In this document: positions 26,091 through 35,345 of the stretch, piece after piece
Layout: every line of letters begins with the position of its first letter
Numbering within the stretch: position 1 is the stretch's first letter
Notes under the pieces: generated by a model
What the model saw: only the letters and a program-made list of their open reading frames with translations
Databases searched by the model: none
Told to the model about the DNA's origin: nothing
Translations under genes and position numbers: made by a program
From: Laburnicola sp. R22_1
Lineage: Eukaryota; Ascomycota; Dothideomycetes; Pleosporales; Didymosphaeriaceae
DNA length: 64,000 bases
NCBI GenBank assembly: GCA_014281115.1
Contig: JACONQ010000005.1
Location: forward strand, 3,286,001-3,350,000
Direction: 5' to 3'

Positions 26091-26880
26091 TATATTGTCC
26101 AAATAGACAATACACATCACATTAATTAGTCCTACTAGGACTTTATTAATGTGCTCCTAGAATTGTGCCAGAGCATTAGTCAAACTAAACGGCATTACCA
26201 AGTACTTAAAGTGTCTGTACTTTGTACAAAAAGCTGTCTTCTATTTATTACCTTTTTTAATTCTTATCCTATAATATGCCTCTTAGATATTAAGCTTAGT
26301 AAAGAACTTCGCTTTTGCTAATCTTTCTAAGGACTCAGCAATTAAGGGTAACGCATAACAATTCTTGACAGTAATCTTGTTAAGGCCGCGATAATCTACG
26401 CATAGCCTTAACGTACCATCCTTTTTCTTCGCGAATAGGATTAGTGCTCTAGCTAGTAACCTCAAATATTGTATTCAGCCTCTTCGCAAGTAATCTGCGA
26501 TATACTTGCGCAAGACACTTAGCTTGCCCTTAGATAAGTTATAGAGGGGCTAATAGGGTGGTTGTTCCCTAGAGAGAAGATTAATACTTAGGTTGGTCGC
26601 GGAGTGTTCTATAAGTACCTCTAATTAATTACTGTTTGCTATATTAGCGAACTCTTAGTATACCTACAGCATTATAGCCTCTACTAAAATTGTGGATATT
26701 CTATTGCCTACATAGCTAATATAACACGCGTATAATTCCGCAGTTGAGTCTAATATTGTTAAACTAAACTGTTCCGCGTCTTTAAGGGCCACTTTGGCGT
26801 AGTTGGGCGCATTCTGCCCTAACTTTCCTTAGAACAACAATTAACCTATGCGAAAGTTAAGTTTTGGATTATATATGGCA
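26091..26880 (-). pseudogene. gypsy reverse transcriptase, N-terminal and palm part
   Basis: Minus-strand frames give [17 protein letters not shown] (26465-26283 stretch), then KYLVMPFSLTNALAQFQ (about 26210-26160), typical of Ty3/gypsy RT, and the catalytic loop VYLDN at the Copia-C junction. The second Asp of the loop is Asn here. Stops of TAG/TAA type interrupt the frame. Confidence 0.85.
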
Positions 26881-26882
26881 AT

Positions 26883-27197
26883 CTACAGTAATCCTAAGTA
26901 TATTTCGTACTTCCTTAGGTCTGCTACTATAAACGGGACCTGGTGGGTCTCTCTATAACCTCTAGTATCCACTAGATACACTTTGGCAACTGCAGATCCA
27001 TATATAGTAATATTCGCACCGTTTGCCGCCTCTACTATAAAGTCTGGCAAGGATGTTACTGTTAGATCTTTCTCCTTTGCAAAGCGAGCAGAAATCACGT
27101 TAAGTTTAGCGCCACTGTTAACTAGTGCCTTAACTAAGCCTAAATCCCCTACTATAGCCTGCACTATCATCGCAGTTGGCCTCTTTAGATAAAGCAT
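26883..27197 (-). pseudogene. gypsy aspartic protease domain
   Basis: 104 open codons forming a retropepsin-like domain: ALVNSGAKLNVISARFA, then VAKVYLVDTRGYRETHQVPFIVADL. The family motif is D-S/T-G; here it reads NSG, a GAC/GAT>AAC/AAT change that removes the catalytic Asp. It lies between gag (right) and RT (left) of the split gypsy element. Confidence 0.82.
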
Positions 27198-28560
27198 GTT
27201 ATAGAGCTTTCTAAGCTACTTGTTCTCCTTATACTTAATAATTGCGGCCAATAGGATAGAGTCTAGTCCTGCCAGCCCTTGCCTTTTCCCGCGGACTCTA
27301 ATGCGTTCTTAGGACGGAAAGGTAGGTCTAGATTTCTCTCCTTCTTACAATTAGGGGAGACGTGGCCTCTCTCGCCATAGTTTTAGCAAGTGACCTTTAG
27401 ATTATCTTTATCCTTTTTCTTCTATATTAAGGTAGACTGTTTATAGTCCTTACGCTCCTTTCTGCCGCGTTTGGCCGGCCTAGCTAACTTAGCGGGGGGC
27501 GTTATTAACTTAGGCCTCTTTAATAAGTCTTTAGACTTGCCTTTGCTCTTAGCAGACCGCCCTTCCTCTTAGTAAAGGCGATTGGCAATCTCTTCTACCT
27601 CTATAAGGGTTTCCCTCTAAGAAGGTGGGTAATGCAAAACTTCTCTGCGTAGCTTATTATCTATAGAAGCTATAAATTCAGCTACCCTATAATGCTTATT
27701 CTGCTCCTCAATTTCATCCTACAAAGAGAGAAGGTGGTTAAGTAAGTCTGTTAGAGACTGGCCTGCCCTTTGGCGGCAGTTCTTTATCGCCTTAAACGCC
27801 GTCTGCTGGCGTTCTAATAGAGTGCCTAGGGCATTAAGCATTCGTTCTATTAACGTCTGCCAGGTAGGAGCCTATTCAGGGTCTGTCTGTTGTTATTAAT
27901 TAGAATACAACTCGAATTGACTTTAAAGGTCCTTAGACAGATACTGTCTGCTAAAGGTAACCTTACAATCTTCCATAACAAAGCAAGAAGGTGCTTGCGA
28001 AAAATAAAACTCGCAATCCCACTTCTATTAGTTATAATCGCGACAATTCTTGCGGTTATAGACGTGTAGTAGGGGTAGTCGCGGCAAGGTACTTTGTTTA
28101 GCGGCTACTAGGGATGATGAGGCCACAGTGGCCACGCGTGGGGTACTAGTAAGCTTATTAAAAGCTGCTACGTTGCCAGCTTTGTATTGTTGTCGAATAT
28201 CCTTAATACGTTGTATTTCCTATTGTTCCTATTTCTTGCGCGCCTAGCCCCGCAGTTCTGCGAGATAAGCCGCCCTTCTATTAGCTTCTATTATATTTAG
28301 CTCCTCCTAAGGGGCTCGCAAACCCTTAGGGCCATTATTAATTTCTTATTAGGTAGCCTCCCTAAGTTCTTCTACTTATTCTCCTGCCTGCCTAACAGCA
28401 CTAGCTTGCTGCCAAGTGTTCCTAGATAGGCCGCCTAGCTCCTAGCTCGCAGAAGCAAGGCGTCCACTAGGTCTATGTGTTGCTATTATGGCGGCGAGAA
28501 TCCTACCGCTGCCTATAAGGGAGCGATTCGAATGTAAGGGCGCTACTAGGACGCCCAATA
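27198..28560 (-). pseudogene. gypsy gag remnant with zinc knuckle
   Basis: Minus-strand frame with stops. The capsid-like part reads APTWQTLIERMLNALGTL (about 27870-27820), then LTDLLNHLLSL and EVLHYPPS. A basic Lys/Arg/Pro stretch precedes a degenerate CCHC knuckle near 27390-27350 (NYGERGHVSPNCKKE), in which the second Cys has become Tyr. Typical of fungal gypsy gag. Confidence 0.75.
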
Positions 28561-29127
28561 GTTAATAAGGCAGAATAGGATAATATTAGGAGGTAAGTGG
28601 TGATGAGACGAATCGCTACCCGCTCTTATCCAAAGTGAGGGGATTTTTATCTAAACCCCCGCTAGGCCCAAAGGAGACATAAGTTCTCATTCGGCCACCT
28701 AAGCAATAAGGAGACCTTACATTATTAATATAGAGCTATATATTAATTTCTAGAGTAGGTGTGGTACTTAATATAGTAGTTAAGGATATTAGTATAATAA
28801 AAAGATATAATAACTAGTTAAATAGTTGTTTAAGAGAATAGTAGTTTAAGAAAAGGATAGAATAAACTAAATTCTATAATATTAACTATAGTAGTGTTTA
28901 ATTAATATTAAGATTAGCTAGAAATAGTGTGTAGCGCATAGTATACTAATAATAAGTTAGTTTTAGATTTAGACTAGTATATAGCCCTTTATTATAGAGT
29001 TAGTTTTAGGTAGTAATTAGCTTATTACTATACTACTATAGGTAGTATCCTTAGTAACTAGTATATAATTATTAGCTATAATAATTAGCTATAGGAAAAC
29101 TATGTAGCATTAAATTAACTACCTAGG
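28561..29127. other. AT-rich stretch upstream of gypsy gag
   Basis: No gene seen. 28561-28740 keeps some GC-rich words (possibly the gypsy leader or LTR). 28740-29100 is almost pure A/T/G repeats of TAG, TAT and TTA. The last 24 bases belong to the repeat called R1 below, which Copia-A2 interrupts. Confidence 0.5.
29104..29127 (+). repeat. R1 repeat, copy a, left part (continues at 34659)
   Basis: GTAGCATTAAATTAACTACC here and the bases from 34659 onward join across Copia-A2 into one unit that recurs at 35221-35345 and, inverted, at 47861-47975. Confidence 0.7.
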
Positions 29128-29445
29128 TGTCAGATATCAGGTCACTGGAAATCACTGTGATTTCACTGTGAAATCCAGTAGTCACGTGCGTCCGATCACA
29201 TGGTCTCCTTATGACGACAGTTGGTGTAACTTAGAGTGATTTCACTGTGAGATCACTGTGAAATACACAAAGGAGACTGGCGTACTACTGTTACACTACT
29301 CCGCACTATTACTAGTGCGTCTTAGCGCTAGATAGATATTGCGTACGATAGCTGAGCTTCTCCGACAGAGATCACTCAACAATCAATTCATCATCAAATC
29401 CATCACTTTCATCTCATCTCATCAAAGATACTTACGTATCTGACA
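29128..29445 (+). repeat. 5' LTR of Copia-A2
   Basis: TGTCAGATA…TATCTGACA tips. It contains four copies of TCACTGTGA (29152-29160, 29163-29171, 29242-29250, 29253-29261), arranged as two close pairs about 80 bp apart. These are a candidate regulator-binding array. Confidence 0.95.
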
Positions 29446-29459
29446 ATTAAGAGTCTCAC
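29446..29459 (+). promoter_or_regulatory. Copia-A primer-binding site (half-tRNA Lys-CTT type)
   Basis: ATTAAGAGTCTCAC starts at the base after the LTR. Its complement GTGAGACTCTTAAT matches the anticodon arm of tRNA-Lys(CTT), whose loop is CTCTTAA. It is unrelated to the iMet-type site of Copia-B and C. The same site follows the 5' LTR of Copia-A1. Confidence 0.65.
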
Positions 29460-29481
29460 TGCCTCAATCAAACCAAAAATC

Positions 29482-32400
29482 ATGTCTCTATCAACACTCA
29501 GGGATCCCACAGTGATCCTAACCAATTACTCGAACTACACACCATGGCTGAGGCAAATCAATGCCCGAGCCCAGTCGTTGAAAGCATGGGATCTTATTGA
29601 CCTATCCCTCAACAATGAACCGATGGCAGAACCGGTCATGCCAGTCGCACCGAATATTGGTGCCTATCAACCAGCTCCCGCTTTCGTCAACGGAAACACC
29701 AACAACGCCCGTCCATCGCTACCGTCGCACCTATCGCCGGCTGGCGAAAAGGCGTACAAAATCGATACCGATTTCTATAAGAATCAACTCGAAATCTACA
29801 AGCTCCTAGATCGAAAGTACGAACAGGAGAAGGAGAACCTAGATAAGCTGGTTATTCTCATTCAAACCACCACCTCGGCACATTTACAGTCCAATTGCTG
29901 CACCCCAGGTGAATCAATCAGACAATAGATCAAGAACCTCACAAAAACGGTTAGGGTTGACCAACACGATGAACAAAGAAGAGCAAGAATCAGGTACTAA
30001 GACGCTCTTAAACCAATAAGATCAGTCGGTTCATAGTACACCTGGCTCGCTAAGTACGATCATGCAGCTACAGAAGCTAAGTACAATTGTGTGTTAGAGC
30101 TTCAGGAGCTAGTCTCAGTCAAACAAGATTTTATGAAAGCGGTCACCAATGTCGCATCCTAATAGGTTACGACCTTCCTGCAACACGGAAGTAAGGACGA
30201 GACCGTTAATAGAAAAGAGATGGTGAAACTCTTCTAAGAACAAATAGTAATGCAGCACCCAATCAAGGGTAAACAAAGGGGCGCCTTTACTGTTGCAGGA
30301 CCATCTCTCGCTAACAGTGGTGTAACCACCCAGGCCGCAGCTGGGGACGCCCAACCTGTGGATGAAGCAGCATCACCTAAGCGAGGCAGATCACGCGCTA
30401 ATAAAGCTGGCCCTAAAGCCAAATCCAAGCAGTCCGTACGAGTCACTGACGATGAGCCAACGGCAGTTGGAGGCCAAGAGGGATCAAACCCCAAGTGCCC
30501 TGCTTGTGAACAACGCCATAGTCTGAAAGACTGCTTTTACGCATTCCCCGACAAACGACCTAAATAGTTCAAACCAAAGCCTGCTATAGAGGCGGTTATA
30601 ACATATAGGTTAGAGAATGACCCTGTGCTCATAGAGCGCATAAGATCCGTAAAGCGTCAAAAGTCACAGACACCAAAGATCAAACAATCAAAGACCCCTA
30701 CTCCAACTCAAATCACTAAGATTACTAACGATAAATGACTAGATAGCAGACAGATTACTATCCTCTCAGCGAGCTTCAATGCTATCGCAGCCTCCTACCA
30801 CTCAGACCCGAACACATACCCACTACGTGACTTCGCGATCCTCAATTCTAGCACAACCTGCCACATCTTCAATGACATTGATCGCTTCGTCTCATAGCGA
30901 CCACTGTCGCCAGGAGACTTTGTATAGGCGGGATCATCACGAGCATAGATAAGGGGATATAGGAGTGTCCATCTTCACGTTAAGAGTAAGGAGGGAAATT
31001 GCTCAGTAAGGTTAGACAACATCGCCTACTGTCCTAGTCTACTTTGCAACCTAGTGTCCTTCCAATTACTCCAAAGGCAAGGCCTCTAGTGGGACACCAA
31101 GTTAGACCCAACAACAATTAGGAGACGAGACAATACGATCCTGGCCGAACTCCAAGAAATCTACGATCAATAGGTACTGGAGTTCATACCAACATCAAAA
31201 TTAACTTGTACCACGATCAATAGTACGTACGCTACACACAAATTTACCTCGCGCACCGCACGACGAGCGCAGAAGGTGAACGCCATCACATGGCACAAAC
31301 GACTAGGCCACCCAGGCCCTTAGGCACTAGAGCACACAGTGAATCACAGTAAAGGGGTACATATTAAAGGGTTAACTATGGTCCAATGCGACGCTTGCGG
31401 CAGATCAAAGCTCAGGCGACAAATCAGACGTCAGGCTAGACAAATCAACGATGGCCCAGGAGAGAGAGTCGCTATAGACTTTCACAACTTCGAAGACAAG
31501 AGCTCAACTGGCGAAAAGAGTATGATGCTCATCTCCGATCGTTTCTTAGGCATAGCTTGGGACTTCTACTTTAAAGACAATCGACCAGCACAAACAATTA
31601 TCAAGCTGCTGAAGGAATTTGTACTATTTATGAAAGTACAGTTCAAGGTGACTATAAAAGTTATCGAATCTGACAATGAGATTTTCTTAGTTAAACAAGA
31701 CGTTCATAGGTGGTGTGTCAATGAAGGGGTTGTTATTGAGCCTTTAGCACCCAATACCTAAGCTTAAAATGGAGGGGCTGAACGCTCAGGGGGTGTAATT
31801 AAGGAAAAGAGCCGTGCAATGCGACTTGACGCCAACCTCCCCTGGACACTATGGCCAGAGATCACACGAGCGGCCGTATACCTGTATAATCGAACGCCAA
31901 ACTACGCCAATTAATAGCAATCACCACACGAAGTATTTTTTACAACAGTTGCCTACTAAAACGGCATTGTCACCTAACCAAAGAAACTAAACTAGGCTCA
32001 CCTCAGAGCCTACAGCTGTAAAGCTTTTGCCTTGACTAACAATACAAAACGCGGCAAGAGTAAGCTCCAAAGGCTCGACCTAAAGGCATGGGTTAGTTAC
32101 CTAGTGGGCTATCGATTAACAAACATCTGGAGAGTATGGATACCTCCACTTAACAAAGTTATCAGCACACGCGACGTCATCTTTGACGAAAATCAAGTGT
32201 TCTCAGGTAAACAAGAAGACCTGTTGGACAACCTCATGCACAGCACTACTGAAGAGATTGCTGCATGGACCCGAATAGTGGAGCTACCGCCCTCACCACT
32301 GGAACATAAAAATACGGAGTCTTTCTACGAGGATGAGTCGATCATTGACTCTCACGAGGAGGACGAGGGTGCTCCAGGGTACTATCAAGGGAGGAAGATC

Positions 32401-34275
32401 AATTACACCTACCCAACACCACTAGAGACACCTCCGCCTGTCGCACTGCTTGCCCAATCAATGGTGAGTTTCGAATAGGACTAAATTGAAAAATTACCCA
32501 TAGGAACACCACAGCCAGATCAACGCGCTGTGCTATAGGCAGCCGCCTTCCTTGCAGGTACACTCGCAGGAAGTAGAGGCAAATACAAGGGGAAGCCACT
32601 CGACAAAGCTCAATTTAATCGCATGCTCGCAGCAGGCAAGAAACCCCATCGAAGTCAATTGCCAGAACCTCCATCATGCAGAACCCAGATAGATAATCAT
32701 CCGTTATTTGAAATGTGGAAGGATGCCAAGCGATCCCATCTACAAAGTCACAAAGAAATGAGGTCTTGGAGCGAGGTGCCCGCAGCCTTAGTGCGATCAC
32801 GCGGTTACCAGATTCTCGACTGTATGTGGGTATATACCTACAAACTTGATAAACATCACAGATTACAGAAGTGCAAGGCAAGGCTGGTAGTGCGCGGAGA
32901 TCAACAACGCCATCTCACTACACAGGATACCTATGCCGCAACACTCGCAGGTAGATTATTTCGCCTGCTTATGTCAACAGCGGCTCGGTTTGACCTAGAG
33001 CTAAGCCAGTACGACGTTACTAACGCCTTCGTCCACGCGAACCTGGACAGAGAAATCTACATGCGGATGCCCCGAGGTTATACCCAAAGAGGCACCATCC
33101 TACAGTTGCACAAGGCACTGTATGGCTTACGCATCTCACCACTACTGTGGCAGAGAGAATTCACTAGTGCGCTCAAGGATCTCGGTTTTACCGCAGTCCC
33201 GCACGAATCTTGCTGTATGATCAAAGACAGCATTATCATCTTCTTCTATGTAGACGACCTCATCGTCGCATACTCGAAAGATCAAAAGCACGCTGCTGAT
33301 GCAGTGATGAAAAAGATAGGTACAAAGTTCACCCTGACTGGTGGTAACGATCTACAGTGGTTCCTAGGCATTGAAGTCGTCAGAGACCGTGCTAACAGGC
33401 AACTCTGGTTATCACAGAGGTCCTACGTGGACAAGATTAGTCGTCTAATCGACCAACGCGACCTCAAACACGATACCCTAATGTTAGCAGTCGAACTGTT
33501 ACCTCAAGAAGGACTCGCCACAATGGCAAAGATCAATCGGTACTAGCAGAAGGTGGGATCAATCCTCTACGCTGCAGTAACCACGCGCCCGGACATAGCT
33601 TTTGCAAGCTCCCGATTATCGCGCTTCCTTTTAAACCCTAGCGACGACCATCACAACGCCGCCGACCGCGTACTGCTATACCTATCATCCACCCGATCAC
33701 TAGGGCTACGATTTGGAGGAGCAGACACTTACGAGGTTGCGAGCGACGCGTCGTTTGCAGACAACACCCTTGATAGAAAGAGCTCACAGGGGTACATCAT
33801 CAAATTGTTTGGTGGCCTTGTCGCCTGGAAGGCAAACAAACAAGACACCGTCACTACTTCGACAACTAAAGCTGAGTTGCTAGCACTTTCACAAGTTGCA
33901 AAAGAGGCACTGTTTACAGCTCGGTTAATCGATGAACTTAAGATCAAACTGTCGCTATCAACAATTACCATCAATTGCGACAACTAACAAACTATTCGAC
34001 TTGTTACTGAGGAAATCGCCAAATTGCAAACTAAGCTCAGGCATGTCGACATACACAATCATTGGCTTCGACAAGAAGTAGTATGTGGAGCTATTAAAGT
34101 TCAGTACTAGCAATTAGAAGAAATGGCAGCAGATGGTCTTATAAAAGCTCTGCCAGCCGCCACATGGACTAAGTTCTTAAATCAACTAGGACTTGAAGAC
34201 GTCAGGGGAAGGATTACCGACCAAGAGGCCGACCTCGACGAGTTAGAAGACAGGATGGAAGCTTTTGAACTATGA
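29482..34275 (+). pseudogene. Copia-A2 gag-pol, full length but with about 25 nonsense codons
   Basis: A single frame of 1598 codons from ATG 29482 to TGA 34275, with no frameshift. Gag: MSLSTLRDPTVILTNYSNYT, a coiled-coil-like KYEQEKENLDKL region, and the knuckle KCPACEQRHSLKDC near 30500. The protease region follows (FAILNSSTTCHIF near 30830). GAG-preintegrase reads ITWHKRLGHPGP near 31290, and integrase gives CDACGRSKLRRQ then ERVAIDFHNF (31339-31761). RT (32623-33546) has LVVRGDQQRH, SQYDVTNAFVHANL, YGLRISPLLW and an intact FYVDDLIV catalytic loop near 33250. RNase H (33553-33987) keeps YEVASDASFAD; the tail reads MAADGLIKAL near 34125. Expression as a polyprotein is not possible without suppression of many stops. 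Several stops are shared with Copia-A1. Confidence 0.94.
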
Positions 34276-34330
34276 GCAATAGTACAACTGCGCAAGAGAT
34301 AGTTCAGCTTGGCCCTCTGAGGATCCAAGC

Positions 34331-34340
34331 TGAGGGGGTG
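34331..34340 (+). promoter_or_regulatory. Copia-A2 polypurine tract
   Basis: TGAGGGGGTG directly before the 3' LTR, the expected primer of plus-strand synthesis. The same tract adjoins the 3' LTR of Copia-A1. Confidence 0.75.
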
Positions 34341-34658
34341 TGTCAGATATCAGGTCACTGGAAATCACTGTGATTTCACTGTGAAATCCAGTAGTCACGT
34401 GCGTCCGATCACATGGTCTCCTTATGACGACAGTTGGTGTAACTTAGAGTGATTTCACTGTGAGATCACTGTGAAATACACAAAGGAGACTGGCGTACTA
34501 CTGTTACACTACTCCGCACTATTACTAGTGCGTCTTAGCGCTAGATAGATATTGCGTACGATAGCTGAGCTTCTCCGACAGAGATCACTCGACAATCAAT
34601 TCATCATCAAATCCATCACTTTCATCTCATCTCATCAAAGATACTTACGTATCTGACA
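34341..34658 (+). repeat. 3' LTR of Copia-A2
   Basis: 318 bp, identical to the 5' LTR except for one base that I can see. It carries the same four TCACTGTGA sites. Confidence 0.95.
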
Positions 34659-34775
34659 CTAGGGGTAGTACGACAAAGGCTTTTATTGTAAATAACATAA
34701 TATAAAAAGTAGAGCCCTCTTCTTAGTAATTAAAAAGAGCGTAAAAAAGGTAATTATAAAAAAAAAGCGCGTTCG
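34659..34775 (+). repeat. R1 repeat, copy a, right part
   Basis: Continues 29104-29127 across the Copia-A2 insertion. It shares GACAAAGGCTTT, an AGAGCCC-like block, GTAATTAAAAAGAGCGTAA and an AAGCGC end with copy b (35221) and copy c (47861, inverted). R1 coding content and true length are unknown. Confidence 0.75.
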
Positions 34776-34849
34776 AACTGCTAAGCGAGCTTGGCGGTCT
34801 TAGCGTACAGCAAAACTATAACTCTAGCTTGTTTTATTCTACGCGCTAA

Positions 34850-34985
34850 TTATTATCTAAAACCTTCTTAGCACCTAAGCTTCCCTTATTATCTAAAATC
34901 TCTTTATTATCTAAAACCCTCTTAGCACCTAAGCTCCTCTTATTATTTAAACCCTTCTTAGTACCTAAGCTCCTAAAGTCTAAGA
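34850..34985 (-). repeat. Short tandem repeat, units of about 36 and 18 bp
   Basis: TTATTATCTAAAACC…TTAGCACCTAAGCTCC recurs three times, with one half-length unit between. On the minus strand it reads ELRC-stop-EGFR repeats, so it may have been a repeated peptide in a now decayed gene, but no protein family is recognised. Confidence 0.6.
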
Positions 34986-35220
34986 AACTCTTAAAGTCTA
35001 TATTCTTATTTATAATATTAAAGTTGTACCTATCTAGCAGCTTCTAGAAATAAGCCTTAAGCTTCTTTCTATTATTCTTAATTTCCTCTTTACACTTTTT
35101 ATTATTATTTCTCTTAATATACGCCTTATTACTATTAAGTATACTATTTTTACTATAGTTAATAAGGTTAGTAAAAGGACTAGACTTATAGTAACTAATA
35201 ATTATTAGTAAAGGTATATG

Positions 35221-35345
35221 TGTGGCGTTATATTAACTACCTAAGAGTAGCATAATAAAGGCTTTTATCTTAAATAATATAATAAAAAAGCAGAGCCCCC
35301 TGCTTAGTAATTAAAAAGAGCGTAAGAAAGGTAGTAATTATAAAA
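35221..35345 (+). repeat. R1 repeat, copy b
   Basis: Direct copy of the R1 unit about 560 bp after copy a, beginning TGTGGCGTTATATTAACTAC and running to AAAAAAGCGC. It could be the second terminal repeat of one decayed element with copy a as the first. Confidence 0.72.

Larger units (their letters stand above)
1641..28600 (-). mobile_element. Ty3/gypsy retrotransposon (chromodomain type), decayed and split by two copia insertions
   Basis: Three pieces of one minus-strand element: about 2170-4571, 15365-15512 and 26091-28560. Read right to left they give gag with a zinc knuckle, aspartic protease, reverse transcriptase, RNase H, integrase and a chromodomain, the order of Ty3/gypsy chromoviruses. 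The pieces join cleanly once Copia-A1 (target duplication CCAAT) and Copia-C (target duplication TATAT) are removed. The frame is riddled with TAG/TAA stops. The outer ends are approximate because I could not recognise a matching LTR pair: the sequence at 1.6-2.1 kb and at 28.6-29.1 kb does not obviously repeat. This is the oldest recognisable insertion of the nest, since the others lie inside it. Confidence 0.85.
29128..34658 (+). mobile_element. Copia-A2, Ty1/copia retrotransposon with near-identical LTRs
   Basis: 5531 bp with 318-bp LTRs (29128-29445 and 34341-34658) and a perfect 5-bp target duplication CTAGG (29123-29127 and 34659-34663). I see a single difference between the LTRs (CTCAACAAT against CTCGACAAT), so insertion was recent relative to the other copies. 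In spite of this the coding frame holds about 25 stops. Confidence 0.97.

Noticed and set aside
1641..29127. LTR pair of the gypsy element
   Set aside because: No matching sequence seen between 1.6-2.2 kb and 28.6-29.1 kb; decay or truncation prevents a call.
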